This document shows positions 34,600-57,809 of a stretch of DNA of 64,000 bases, one piece after another. How positions within the stretch are numbered: position 1 is the stretch's first letter; each line of letters begins with the position of its first letter. The notes under the pieces are model-generated. The model made no database searches. It was not told where the DNA came from and worked only from the letters and a program-made list of their open reading frames with translations. Source of the DNA: Brachynemurus nebulosus (taxonomy: Eukaryota; Arthropoda; Insecta; Neuroptera; Myrmeleontidae); assembly GCA_035578155.1 (NCBI GenBank), contig JAPWDM010000008.1:24824598-24888597 (forward strand), in the 5' to 3' direction. The position numbers and the translations under genes are program-made.

Positions 34600-37240
34600 G
34601 AGAAATTTGATAAAGAAGTTTAATTTCTTTTTTTATATGTTTATTTTTATTACTTTGTTATTTTAGAGTTTATTTCATTTAGTTTTTTAAAACTCTGATA
34701 AATGGATGTTGCGCAATCGAAACCTTTTTATGTCGAACAGATTTCTTATACATCGCTCATTACATAAAGATAGATTTATTTTTTAAGAATTATACTTTTA
34801 ATTATTGTACAAAACTTAATTTTTGTATTCAGTGCATTTTTTAAAGATGGCGGTCCGTGTTTAATGTAAACCAGAATAAGACAATTTTTACATTTTTTGA
34901 AATATGTATGTAATTGTAAATTGAAAAATAAATTGTATATTAGAAAATAAAATTGTTCGTTTTTATTAAATTACTTTGTATATCAATAAAGTTGCGTCGG
35001 GTCATAAGTTCACTGAGACACGTAAAGTGTTACCGCCTCAAATTAAAGGTTTAATGCGTTCTTGGACGAAAATTTGCTTCAACCAATATAATAATACAAC
35101 TATACAATCGTTTCGTTCCATATATCATTATGGTTATTATCTTAAAAAAGGTTAAAATTACCTTTATGACGTCCTCAAGTATGTTTTCATTTTTACTTTC
35201 TGCATTTTTCACAAATTTAAAATTAATAATTAGGGTAAAAGCCCCGATTGTGGAACACTATTTTTAGGTATTTCATCAAACTTGCTTACAAAAATTAATA
35301 AATGAATTAAACACCCATTTTTTTTTCTTAATAAGCATGAAACCAAGTTTTTTTAATCCAATGAATATGTTTTTAAGAAAATATAACCCAAAAATTTTGA
35401 TTTATTAATGTTTTGTTTTATAATTTGTTGACATCTATAAAAAAACGGACAGAAAATATTAACACCCTTTAAAAAATCAGCACATTGACACCTAAAAAAG
35501 AACACGTATGTACGAACATGAGATACATCAGATACATCTTTTGCCATCTTTTCACTCTATGACATAGAGTGACATCTAGTAGTAAATAGAATGTCAAATT
35601 AAAAAATATAGAATGGTTTAAATATTCGATAAAATAAACGACCAAAATCACAGAATATACCAAAATACCACAGAAAAATACTATATTTTGTTTCGCCATC
35701 TATGTATTTTGGTAAAGTTCTAATCAATTCTAAACCTTCTAAACTAACTTATGAAAATGGCGACAATTTTTCATTATTAATAAAATTTTGCAACTTTAAA
35801 TCAATATTTTTTTATTTATCAATTGACGATACGCTCCGAAATAAAAAAAATATTAAAAATTTTACGATTTTAAAGCAGTAAGTAAATATTTTAGACTCAA
35901 AAAGAAATTAAAACTATTTATAATATAAATTTTTAGTTATTTTACGTACATGATTTTAGTTAAATACACAGGTTATATGTGTACTCAAAGAAATACACAT
36001 ATATATAAATTACATTTAAACCGAATAAAAAGATGATTTAGCTCTTATAATCTCTTAACTGGACTAATAAAAATTATTTGTATAGTTTTATTGCGCTAAC
36101 TTCGAAAATTAACTGGAAAATGTTGAAATTTATAAGGCATGTGTTTCTATAAATAAGCATTGATCAAACGCAAAAGAGACACATTTAGCAAAAACTGTTT
36201 AATTTATATATGTATTTCTTTAATTAAGTAAAGAAACATTAAATGTGAGATGAATTTAAATTGAAAAACAATCATTCTATTAATAATAATTTTTGTTATC
36301 AGACGTTTCTTTCAGAAATAACTTCATTAAGATATAAATGTCAAAACTGTTTTTCTATTGGATCGCGTTCCACAAACGGGGCTTTTACCCTATCTGGAAT
36401 ATATAATAGTGTGATAACATGTTTTGTTTGGAACACGCTGTATAAATACCCATAGATAAAATACACCAGAATCTACCATATGATATTTATAGTGTTATTC
36501 TCTCTGATAATACCATAGACTAAATATTTATATTTAGCATAGATTTGATACCGTGGGTAGGTCTAAATCGAGACCGGCGGATGAATAGGAACAAACCGAA
36601 AAATGTTATTCTTGAGCTTGGTTTAAAAATACTAGAACATATATCTTCCTTAAATTATAGTAAAATAATTATTCTTTCGGGTAACAATAGTGACTAAGCT
36701 TGAAGTTGGATAAAAAAATATTAAAAAATCAGTTTAGATTGACGTCTTAAAACAGTGCTATTTTTTGTTTCTTAAAATTTTATCTAAAACTTTAGCTATT
36801 TATTTTGATGCTCTTATAAATAAATTGTTGTTGAATCGAAAATTTAGTTAGTTTGAAACATAACTGAAAAAAGAAAACTGCAAACTTTCAGTTTTTATTT
36901 TTTTAAAAGGAAATAATAAGTACTTGACTTTTGGACTAAGTTGGAGGTTAATAATCACGGAAAAGGTGTGAATAGGGACAGTATATAGGTTAATAGCAAC
37001 GTTGTATCAAGTATAAAAGCACGAATGTGGGGTGTTTAGGGACGGATGAAGGTGAAGGATGTATTGAAACATAGAACAGAGCACTTTCAAGGTCATTAAG
37101 TCATTCAATATTTTTATAAACACATTCAGCATAACATTTTTATACTTTATAAACTTTACTTTAGTACTTTATGTTTAGTATTATATTTTATGTTTATTTC
37201 TACAGAAAAGGATAAAGTATTATTTTTTTTTTGAATGTTT
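34600..37240. other. Dyskerin 3' end and intergenic sequence; no further gene seen
   Basis: 34600-34960 is the probable 3' UTR of dyskerin with AATAAA signals at 34927 and 34946. The rest is AT-rich; the short open frames show no recognisable product or codon bias. Confidence 0.5.
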
Positions 37241-37339
37241 TAATTTTGGTCGGCCCTACGGGTCGTCGTCTTTTATCGTCTTTTTTGACCCCAATTTTTC
37301 ATAGAGAAGAAATTATATGATTTTTACGTTGATATACCT

Positions 37340-37950
37340 AGACGAATAAAAATTTTTTATGTATTTTTTTTTTATACATATAACTCTTATTTTCATTAAA
37401 AAACATCAAAACACCAAAAAAAGTTTTTGTTATTGGCAAATACTTTGCTAAATATTCTTTTGTTCTCTATATTATTTTTATAAAAATATCCCCTATTTAA
37501 AATTGTTAAGAGATCACAATGATATTTTTTAGGTACGTATGCAGTGATATACATGGATGGCCAACTACATATGTACCTATTTTTGAAGCAAGTATGTTGT
37601 ACACAACTGGGATCTATGACAACAAAAACCCCAATATAAACAATTGATAAGAGTGTGACAACAAGACATTAAAGGTTTAGTGTATCTTTGTTTATTCCTG
37701 ACTCAAAATTAGCATTTCTTTAACAAATGTATTTTGTCATTCATTAGATAAAGACAAAATATAGTTTAGAAATACAAATGACTGCTGTCATCTTTTTTTT
37801 TTTAATGACTATTTAACTTTTTAAACGATTTTTTAAGTTGTCTCTCTATGCATCTCTATGTACATATGCGATTGTAAATGTGTGTGTAAAGCTTCATTTC
37901 TGTAATATTCACACATACGAAATGCCATCTCCAAATACCTCCGTGGTGCG
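37340..37950 (+). repeat. Dispersed repeat, copy with an insertion
   Basis: 37340-37542 and 37865-37950 match 60680-60955 in order and orientation (TTATTGGCAAATACTTTGCT, TATCCCCTATTTAAAATTGT, AGGTACGTATGC, GCGATTGTAAATGTGTGTGT). The partner copy lacks 37543-37864, and TATGC is repeated at both borders here. That segment is therefore an insertion of about 322 bp with a 5-bp duplication. Confidence 0.8.
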
Positions 37951-38209
37951 TGTTTATTCCTCTCTACGGTACCTAGCTTTTATATTCCATTACCATAAAT
38001 TAATATACATACATCACATTTTTATGGATTGTTTACCTTAAAAACCATTTAAAAACTCTGTGAATCTGTCAAAACTTGATCTTATTTACGTCCATTTGTG
38101 TTTTGTGTTTTAATATTTTCAAATTTAAATTAAAAATATAGATTGATGACATTCTTGTTACAAGAATAGTTTTAATAAACGTGATTGCAGGCTTATTATT
38201 TTTGTAAAA

Positions 38210-48193
<9,984 letters not shown>

Positions 48194-49785
48194 AATGAAA
48201 AATCTTAATATAACTGCAGTATAAATCATTATTTTCATTTGAATTATTGCAATTTGTATCGATTGCGCATGTGCGTGCATATATAATTGTGTCTATAGCC
48301 CATGTGTTGATGGCATAGATGTAGACGATTCTTTCGAAGTATGAAGAATCATAACAATTGACATTATCTATTATAATTTTTATTAATGAACGGATATTTT
48401 TTTTAAAGGAAGAGTACGTAGTTGTAAACCAAAATTCACCCAAAAAAAAAAATTTTTTTTTCAAGTTAATTTTTTTTAAATTTTGGCAAATTGTTCACTT
48501 GAAAATATGTATATTTATTTAATAGATTCGAGCATTACTTGCGAATTTTTTACTTTGTAGATTGGGAATCGTAAAACTTAGATACACGAACTAGTGATAA
48601 AAAAGGGAATATGTATATAACCCAAATAAATATTAGTTTTTTTTTTTCTGGTAGTATATGGAAACTTAATTATGACAGTAAAAACCCTTCCAATTTGTAA
48701 ATTTGAATAAAAAAATAAATAAATTTTAAAACAAAACTTTAAATAAACCCGTTATTATTTGCTGACGTAACTGGACATGGAAGCACATTCCAGAAGAAAC
48801 AACAGAAATAAGCAAACTTTATTTCCTTTCATAGTTTACTCATAAACGTCATAAGCATATGACTTTTGCACTGTCATAAAAATATGACTGTTTTTTTTAT
48901 TAATTTTATTCTATTTTGATATTTATTTATATTTATCATAAATGATAATAATTAGAAGCCCTAGTGTCAAGATTAAGTACTAGTTATGCCAAAATACGTC
49001 ACAACATCTGCGGTTTTTAATTTGCTGACCGTTTTTTGTTCTATAATTTTTCAATAGTAGTGTATTTCAGAAGTTAAGAATTTATATCGTGAAAAACCAG
49101 AGAAAAAATATTTAACGGGCGAAAGAGCAGTGCAAGTTTCATTTCGTAATGTTACAAAACATTTTTCTCTGGCGAATGTAAAATTGTTGGGGAATCCCCG
49201 TTGTTTTTCTGGCGAACACTCCCATTTCTTTTTCTTATATGTTAATTATTTATTGTTAATTGAAAATGATGGAATTAATAAAATTTAAAATTTTAGAAGT
49301 ATTTCTTGTTATATTGTATTAGTCACAATTTGATAAAAATTAAAATATGTGTGTATGTGTGTCTAGTTTAAGTTTTGTTTTTAAAAAATTTGTGTTATTT
49401 TTTTTATGTTGTTGTAGCATAAATCTCATATTAAACTGGAAAATTTATAATCTCAAATGTTTAATTAAAAAAAAAATAAATAAATAATAAAAAAAATAAG
49501 TAATAAGTATTTATTTGTGGATTTTCATTATGATTGACAAAATTATTCCTATTAAAATTCTAATTTTTGGGACATTCCATTTAAAATCAACCAAAAATAA
49601 ATAGTTTTCAACTTGACTATCCCAGTTTTCTTTGAAACTTTGGTTAATTGTACTGTTTAGAATCCTGATTTCAAATATGATTTTTAAAAAATTCTAACTC
49701 TTATAGTTTTTGAGTTATATAATCTTGAAAATCGCAAAATATCACTTTTTTTTACTCGCGTTCAGCATTACAAAATGTTCCAAGT
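48194..49785. other. FBXO28 3' region and intergenic sequence, no gene seen
   Basis: Probable FBXO28 3' UTR; AATAAA-type signals occur around 48625 and 48706-48720. At 49105-49170 a short inverted pair (CCAGAGAAAAAATATTT / AAAACATTTTTCTCTGG) is present. No coding evidence. Confidence 0.45.
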
Positions 49786-49788
49786 TCA

Positions 49789-50612
49789 ATGGGGTATTTG
49801 ACAATTTTTTAAAAACCATCTTAGTGTGTTTATTACTTCTTACTAAGCTCATAATACACATTTTTAAATTATTTTGTACTATATTTTTAATAAAAATCAC
49901 CGATAAAATTTCAGTTTTTAAAAAGACCACCAAAACGATGCTTTCTCTCTCTTTCAAATCGTATGACGTCATTGGCTCTAAAACATTGAATTGGTGGTGG
50001 TTTTACCTGTGATAGTTGTGTTATTTTTAGAATTTAATCCTGAATCGCGACGTAATTGGACATATCCAACTGCGTCGTCTCCGTAAGATTCTCTGGATGC
50101 ACTGCCACAATTCAAAGTTTTATAAAGACTGTATATTCACAATGTCGTTTTTACATTTTTTATTTCGACGGATTAAAAATCAGGATTATTTTTAAAAAAT
50201 AAGCCTATCATTAATGCGTTTATTCTTGGCAAATTGTTACTATCAGCTTTAATAAAATTTTCTTCCATTTTATAACGGTTAAACAAGGTTGAGTGTAAAT
50301 GGTTAAATACGTTTTAAATTGTCAAATAATTTTAAAAAAATAATGAAAAATTTCTTTCATATGTTACAAAAAAAGTAAACAGTTTTTTTCCTAACTACAA
50401 AATAATACAGCGAGCTTGTGACGTAAGCTGCTTTTGCTTGATGTTTTTGATTACGTCATTTTTAACGTAAATTTTGTAATTTTATTTAATTAAAATTTTT
50501 ATATTTTTGAATGAAATAACTTCTAAAAAAGCAATATTCAGTATCATTATGACTCGAGTAATTATTTAAAAATCAAAATAGATATTTTTTCAACTACTGT
50601 CAAATATCCCAT
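49789..50612. mobile_element. MITE with ATGGGGTATTTGACA ends, copy 2
   Basis: AATGGGGTATTTGACA at the left and TGTCAAATATCCCAT at the right are inverted ends. Related to 31401-31925. Non-coding. Confidence 0.5.
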
Positions 50613-50711
50613 GTACTTGATAGCTCATTTTAAAGATTATACGGTACTTGACTGTATTCAAAATTTGTTTTAAAAGTTGAATAAGTTGAATAATTTTATG
50701 TATTATCTCAA

Positions 50712-51467
50712 AGTAGATTAAGATAGGTATGCCGACGCACAGATCTTGATGACGTAGTGGCGAATTATATATATACAGACTGAGTTTTTTGAGAGTTGCC
50801 ATTTTTACTACAGCCAAACCGTTGATTTAATTGAGAAATTATTCAAATAAGAGTTGCAGATATCGACGGGACAACCGATTGCTATAGTCAGGATCTTTAT
50901 GTCTTAGCTCTTATCAACGGTTTGACTGTAATAAAAATGGTAACCATAGAACACTAGAAGCAAACTAATATCAAAAAAGTGTAGCTCGCTTGGAGTCATT
51001 TGTAGGTCTGTCACAGCTTAAGGCATTTAGTCAGTCGGTATCGGTCAACGAATCCACTACGATTGTTATGTATTGTAAGACCTTTGTTACTTGACCTGCA
51101 CGTTGCTCTATCTCATAATACATGTTTTGTAATTGTGTGTGTGAATACGCACATAGAAGCAAACATCAAACCAACACCACTACAAGCAGTGTGTACTCAC
51201 ACAACATAGTAATGCGAAATGGGGAAGATTTTACGTCACTTTTGTGCTACACTCGAAATACTAACTATCATAATAGTTAGTATTCCGAGCCCCTGGCCCC
51301 TTGATGGTAACTCTCAAAAAACTCAAACTGTATAAATATAATAATAAGTAATTGTAATGTTGTCTTTTTTTAAAAATTCAAATATGTGACGTATTATAAC
51401 GTAGATGGCGAAATGCGCAAAAAAACCTTATTTCGGTTCTGAATGTAGAGTACCTATCTTAATCTAC
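50712..51467. mobile_element. 756-bp MITE with AGTAGATTAAGATAGGTA ends
   Basis: An 18-bp perfect inverted end pair, inserted in copy B of the TA-target MITE, whose sequence resumes afterwards. It contains a copy of the repeat seen at 24990-25145 and copy C of repeat family X (51000-51245). Confidence 0.85.
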
Positions 51468-52187
51468 TATGGTATTATCCTTAAATATATTCAGTTTTAG
51501 CAGTGACAAATAAAAATATTCTTTAATTATTTAAAAATTCTATTTTGAAAATTATAAATTTTTAACCTTCACTTAAATGACTAAAAACGCGGTGATATTT
51601 GAAAATGACGTCATTTTTTATAGCAAATATTATTACTGTAGTTACGTTTTGTCTATGACAAATTGCATTTTCATTTTGACATTTTTACAATTCTAATTGA
51701 TCAAGAGAAGTTGTCTTTCTTTGTAATTTATTTTAAACTTTTTGGTTTGCAATTAATTTTACACTCAAATCAGATTGATGGAAGGAATACACCGTCACTT
51801 AATTAATACGTAAAATATCCTTATCAACTTGTTTTAAATATTATGTTAAAAATGCTTTTATTTTTTGCTACAATTTTAATGTTACGTAAAGTCGTAAAAC
51901 TGTTTTCTTAAAGTGCATTTAATACTTGTAGGGCTTCATGAAAATTTTACGGTGATGATGCTATTCGTTACATCCAATTGAAACCAGAGGGGATCATCAT
52001 CATAAGTGTCAAATTTTGCTTGAAGATAAAATAAAAATCCAGAACATATGTATTCTTATTCTGTTACATTAGCTGTAAATGAAGAAGATAACAAAGTAGA
52101 AAGTTTTAAATACCACTAAAGGTCCGTCCACACGGCTCAAGCTTTACCACCGACTTACTTGCGCAAACCAGGTTTGTGGAAGTAAAC

Positions 52188-55100
52188 CATGGGGAGTTCA
52201 GTTAAATTAGAACGTACGTATGTATCGTATGTACAGTGGACCACCTCAACAAGAAACATCTCCCTCTTTCTCTATGTATATATATATAATATGTATATAT
52301 ATAGAGAGAGAGATGTTTCATGTTGAGATGGTCCACTGTATGTCCATCTTCGTCCTTTTCCCCTTGGCAGCTGGCCCCCGCAACGTCTAAGATCTCTAAT
52401 TGTAAGATCTAAATTTAGCGCTCTCTATTCAAAATTAACTTAAACAAAATATGCGCGCTTGCGCTATAAAAAAAATATATGTATGTATAAAAAAAAATTA
52501 CACGTGGCCACATGTTTAAAATTTTTTGGTTATATACGTGTAGGTTATGTATGCAATATAAATAATGAAAATAAAGTATGAAAATAAGTTTTTTCCGATT
52601 TTCTACCTAATAGAAATTAAATAAGTGTTAAAAAAGAGTTTATAATATATTTTTAAAATAAATTATTTGCTTTTTGTACTTGAGTATTAATCATCAAAAT
52701 ATGTAGGTAAGTTATAATGAAATTTCTTATGTTTATTTTCATTTAAATTAATAATTAAGAATTTTTATTTTCATAATTTTTATTTAAAATAATGCATGTT
52801 AAGAATTGTATAAAATAATTTAATCCATATTAATTATTAAAAATTTAATTTAAAAATCACGGTTTTCATGATTGCCTAACTGTCCGTTTGACCTTGCACA
52901 GGTCAAAATTTGAACGCCACTTCTATTATCGCAAAATATTATTTTATTGTATTTAGAGCAATTTCTGTTTGATATTAACAAAATTTATTACATTATTAAG
53001 TTATTATTTAACCAAATTCTTCGGTGGTGCCGGATTTACCACTGTGGAAGCTCCGGGGCGGGTGGGCGGTCTCCCAAGTACTTGACATGTTGAAACCCTT
53101 TAGTACTTTTGTGAATGCCCGCGCTTGTAATTTAATATAATTATGAATTACGTTTCTAATATCTAATAAATATTCTGTTTCAGATGAATATTTCGGATAT
53201 CCGAAAATGTATTGTGAGCAAGAATCCAAAGAGTGGCTGAAAATTTCACTGTTTTCCACATTGTTTCGACAGGTAATTATAACAGTTAATAAATAAAGCC
53301 AGTTATTATACTATATTATAGTCAATTATTGTATTTTAGATGTAAAAAATGGTTGACTTTATTCAAAATCGAAGATCTATGCTGTGTATTTGTTCGGAAA
53401 AGGTACTCTTTCATCAACTTCACTTCTCCGTGTCCAAATTCATCGCTACCCGGTATTTCTATTTGAAGCACTGGAGAAATAAAATTGAAGTAGTCAAGTT
53501 TAGAATTAATATAAAAATAATGACTCATATTAATTTCAATAAATCTTAGAAGATTGTAAAGCAACTTAACAACTTCTACTGTGGTATTAAAAGAAATCAA
53601 ACATTAGAATGTTTGTTCTGAATCCTTTTTAACTATTAACGTTTAATAATATTGTTAAAAACACAATTAGCTAATAAGTCAATTTGTTGTACAAATTTTG
53701 TTCCAACTGCAGTGGCGTAGCTAGGCGTGGGCGGTATGGGCCCACGCCCACGACCTCGCACTTATAGGGGCCTCGCGAGTGGCTGTTTTTCGTTTTTTTT
53801 TTTTTGCTCGTCGCCTAATTTTTAAGACAGAAATTTTAAAAAGGAAATTAAAGGGGGCCTCGCAAAAATTATCTTGCCCACGTCCCATTTTCGTCTTGCT
53901 ACGCCACTGTCCAACTGCAGGCAATATTATAGGAATTTTTATAAATAACGACAAAAAACTTGCAGGTTGTTGTTATTTCTAAAAATTCCTTGGTAAATTT
54001 GTGTTAAACTCTCAATGAACTTGCATAAAATTTTACAGAATGTAGTTAGTTTATTGTGGTCGTAGGACTAGCACATTGTAAACTTCTAAAGACTAACGAA
54101 TGATTTTTGGAAGTTATTTTTAAATATATAATACACAAAATGTAAAAATTTGAATTAATTCTGCCATTATAGTATATTATAAAGTAAAAATTATTGTTTA
54201 ACATGCAATTAATGGGAAAATTCCCAGAAAAGACCGAAAATCAACACTTTGAATCACAAATTAGCTTAGAATAAATAAATATCTTCTTCTAAAACACTTA
54301 TTTTAAAAAACTTTAGCAACATTCGAAGAATAAGATCAACAAAAACTTACGAACAGTATTTTAGTATGTAATTTAGTTTTAAAAACTGAGAAATTTATCC
54401 AAAATTAATGTTAGTCATACTAAATATTAGATGAACATCCATTTTTTAATATATATTTTTAATCTGTGAAATGAGTGTTCTCATTGTCAGTGTAAATTTA
54501 AAATTAAAATTAACACGTTCATTGCCAATCACGCGATATCACGTGATACAGTTACTTTACTATATGGCGAATAACGCGATATCGCGGGACAAATATAAGG
54601 ATCTACTTATTTAACTAAAATATTTGGCCATCTCACAAAGTCTCTGTTTTTAGCTTGGTAATAAACGTGTTAAAAACAGAAAATTTAAAAAAAAAAATTG
54701 ACAAAATATAAAGGAAAGCAAATAAGTTTGCAAAACAAAAATTTCATAATTAATAAACTTTAATTTGCGACAATAATTTCATTGATAAATTTGGGATTTA
54801 ATAGTTTTTGAATCCCTTTAACTGCGGCAGTCAGTTTAATTTTAAAATGCGTAGTAAATTTATTTTTAAAAATACGTGATGTTGTTTCTTTAACATAATA
54901 ATATAATGTTTTTGTTAAATTTCTCTGTCCAAAATTTTGTTTAATATTTAACTGTGGATTGAAAATTATGTAGTAAAAGATTTTTAGACCAATACTTTTA
55001 TAATCGAATTTTTTTTTTATTTGAATGTAATTATTTTAATAATTTTTACTAAAATTAATGTAACTTTTTAAATGGTTGTAAGAAAATTTGAGAAAAATAA

Positions 55101-55389
55101 AAATAACTTTCTTTTTACATGTTGCATTTTATTTATAGGTATAAAACATTAAATTTACAGATTTAAAAAAAAGAGTATAATTATATAATTTGAATTTGGC
55201 GCGTTAAATTGTCTGTTTGGCCTACTGGGAAAATTACGAATAATCTATTTCAGGTGCCATTTTTAATGCTCCCCCGTTCGCCTCTCGGCAGCTAAGCATT
55301 GAAAAATACGTACCCCGAAAACGTCTACAAGCTCATAATGGTAACGTATACGTACATACATTTTTAGATCATTGAGTGAGGTATACCTG
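52188..55389. mobile_element. 3.2-kb insertion with 8-bp target duplication, type unknown
   Basis: AAGTAAAC is duplicated exactly (52180-52187, 55390-55397), and copy 1 of the host MITE gives the empty site. The ends are CATGGGGAG and ATACCTG; inverted symmetry is weak. An 8-bp duplication suggests hAT or P type. Inside are a 110-bp hairpin (52231-52339, CAGTGGACCACCTCAAC / complement) and the hAT-like MITE at 53710-53909. No transposase frame is recognisable. Confidence 0.65.
53710..53909. mobile_element. hAT-like MITE (200 bp)
   Basis: CAGTGGCGTAGCTAG at the left, TTGCTACGCCACTG at the right, exact 8-bp duplication TCCAACTG (53702-53709, 53910-53917). It is noticeably GC-richer than its surroundings (GGGCCCACGCCCACG). 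Confidence 0.92.
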
Positions 55390-56074
55390 AAGTAAACATG
55401 TACGTTTGGACGGGAAAATACGTACACATGTTTATTTGCACAAACCTGGTTTGCGCAAGTAAGTCGGTGGTAAAGCTTGAGCGTGTGGACGGACCCTTAA
55501 ACTGGGCATGATGACTGCTGAATACTGTGTACAAATTTAAAACCGTGTTAACATGAATGAAAGCGACACCTGTTTGAGTTAAATCGTGACGTTCATTTAA
55601 AATTGAACAGTGGTTTTTTCAAGATTTTTAAAAATTTAACAAAAATTAACTAATTTATACGTAAGAACAAAGCATTTAGAATCATTTCTCAATTGTAGTC
55701 AAGTACCCTATTTAATGGGCTTTAATTTGGTACCAATCTTGAACATTTTAAAAAAAAAAATTTATTTGTGCAAATCTCAAAAATTGTTTTTGATTTTTTT
55801 TTTTTAGATAGTGTTTTTTGAAAATTATGAAAATAATATATATTTATAATGGTGACTTGGGAAATACACCATAAAAATTTCAAAGTGGGACCATGATGGA
55901 ATTAGCAGTTATGATAAAAAATGCATTTTAGTATGAGCTTTGGTGTAGCATAAGTAGATAGACTAAACAATATATTGTATTTTTCTGAACAGTGTAAGTA
56001 TACTCGAAATTTATCAAAAAATTAATTTTTTATACAGTTATTTTTAAGCACTCTTTTCTGCGGTTAATACATAC

Positions 56075-56841
56075 TAGACTTGTGTAGTTCGTGAACGAAC
56101 TAGTTCAAAAGAGCGTTCTTACAAGTGATCTGAACGAACTAGTTCATCATCAATTCCACTCTTTGTTCGTTAGTTCAATTTTTGGATCACTAGAGACACT
56201 GACTTGTAGGTATTATATCTATGGTAAGTATCGTAGGTATGTAGCTATCAATGCTTATCACTTATCATATAATTATGTTCTATGAGGATCTAGTGAACTA
56301 AATTATTTTGGTAGTTCAGTAGTTCAGTTAGTTACTTTGTTCGTTCAGTTCAGTAAGTTCATTAGTTCGCGAAGTAATTGTAAAAAGTACTATTAAATCA
56401 AGGTAGTGTTTACCGTTGCAGAGCGCACAAAAATAAAGACATATAAATGAACATTTTAAATAATTTTGTAAATATTGTCACATATTGCTTTTTGGCTTTT
56501 TTTTTTAAAAACACCTATTATAAAAAAATAAAGACACACAAATGAGCATTGTAAAATCAGGTAAATTTGTTATTATTAGACATTTCCTCATATCGAAATT
56601 CTTCGCTCCCGATATGGGAAAATTGTCAAAAATAAAAGATTACTAGTTTAAAAAAATCTTAAATCTTTAAGATAAAAACGTCAGAAAAAGGAACTAACTA
56701 AAGAACTAAATTAATGCAGTTCATAATCATCACTGTTGATTCAGAACTGTGAACTAACGAACTAAAAGAACGAACTAGTTCATTAAAGAACTATGAACTA
56801 AACTGAGCGCTCTTACAAGTGAACTAAAATGCGCAAGCCTA
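56075..56841. mobile_element. hAT-like element with GTTC-rich ends (767 bp)
   Basis: TAGACTTGTG at the left and CGCAAGCCTA at the right, exact 8-bp duplication ATACATAC (56067-56074, 56842-56849). Both subterminal regions carry many AGTTC/GAACT motifs (for example GTTCGTGAACGAACTAGTTC), a likely transposase-binding cluster. No transposase ORF. Confidence 0.88.
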
Positions 56842-57451
56842 ATACATACACTATACTCAATAAATTATTTATTACTCAAAAAGCGCATCTTCAATTTTGA
56901 TGAAATTTGGTGTGCATCGGTTGTGCATTTAACCATTTCAAACGTAGATTCATATCTTCTGAAAAAACTAAATTTAACAAAATGTAAATTATGTATTTTT
57001 AGAAAAAGAAATGCTAATTGCAAAACTAAAAGATTTTCATACTATGAAATATTGTCAATTACAGATGCTTTTCTATTACACAAATAATACATTTTTAAAA
57101 ATATTATATTACAAAAATATAATAAAAAATTTAAACGTCAAAATTAAAAGAAATTTAAATAATAATAATATATTTATGTATAATATCTATTATTAATAAT
57201 TAATAATAATGAAATAAATTGAAATAAAACCTTTAACCCCATATGGTTTTACAAACAATAGTAGCGCCAAACAGCATGTCCGACATATATGTACGTTCAA
57301 CTCATTCAACATTTCCAGTTCCATCAAAATAGTCGCATTTGCGCAAAACGAACCAAGTTCCTCCAAAGAGAGAGCTAGAACTAATATTGTTGTGCCGTGA
57401 TGTTGGGACATGTTTTCATATCCAGATTGGCCATATATTTATTATACTACA

Positions 57452-57660
<209 letters not shown>

Positions 57661-57675
57661 CTATAGGCTGTATAA

Positions 57676-57777
57676 GGGTCCGTCCACACGCTCAAGCTTT
57701 ACCACCGACTTACTTGCGCAAGCCAGGTTTGTGGAAGTAAGTCGCTGGTAAAGCTTGAGCCGTGTGGACGGGCCTTT
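57676..57777. mobile_element. PIF/Harbinger-like MITE, copy 3, just upstream of a finger gene
   Basis: A compact hairpin: GGGTCCGTCCACACGCTCAA...GTGTGGACGGGCC, preceded by TAA (57673-57675). The arms include AAGCTTTACCACCGACTTAC and its near complement. It ends about 32 bp before the ATG of the next gene, so it is probably in that gene's promoter or 5' UTR. Confidence 0.85.
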
Positions 57778-57809
57778 AGGCTAATTTTCAGCTGAAAAAT
57801 TCGAAAAAA

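Larger units (their letters stand above)
52120..55497. mobile_element. PIF/Harbinger-like MITE, copy 2, split by a 3.2-kb insertion
   Basis: GGTCCGTCCACACGGCTCAA at the left and GAGCGTGTGGACGGACCCT at the right, with TAA outside (52117-52119, 55498-55500). The body is broken after GGAAGTAAAC and resumes at 55390 with AAGTAAACATGTACG, as in copy 1. Confidence 0.85.
50642..55708. mobile_element. TA-target MITE with GGTACTTGACTG ends, copy B, multiply interrupted
   Basis: The left end ACGGTACTTGACTGTATTCA (50641 onward) and right end GTAGTCAAGTACCC (ending 55708, then TA) match the ends of 30722-31300. Body blocks at 51470-51650 and 55585-55708 match copy A in order. The gap is filled by the elements at 50712-51467 and 52120-55497. 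Confidence 0.7.

Noticed and set aside
53008..53259. 83-codon minus-strand frame ending in a GC-rich stretch
   Set aside because: Inside the 3.2-kb inserted element; no known domain and no splice or start support.
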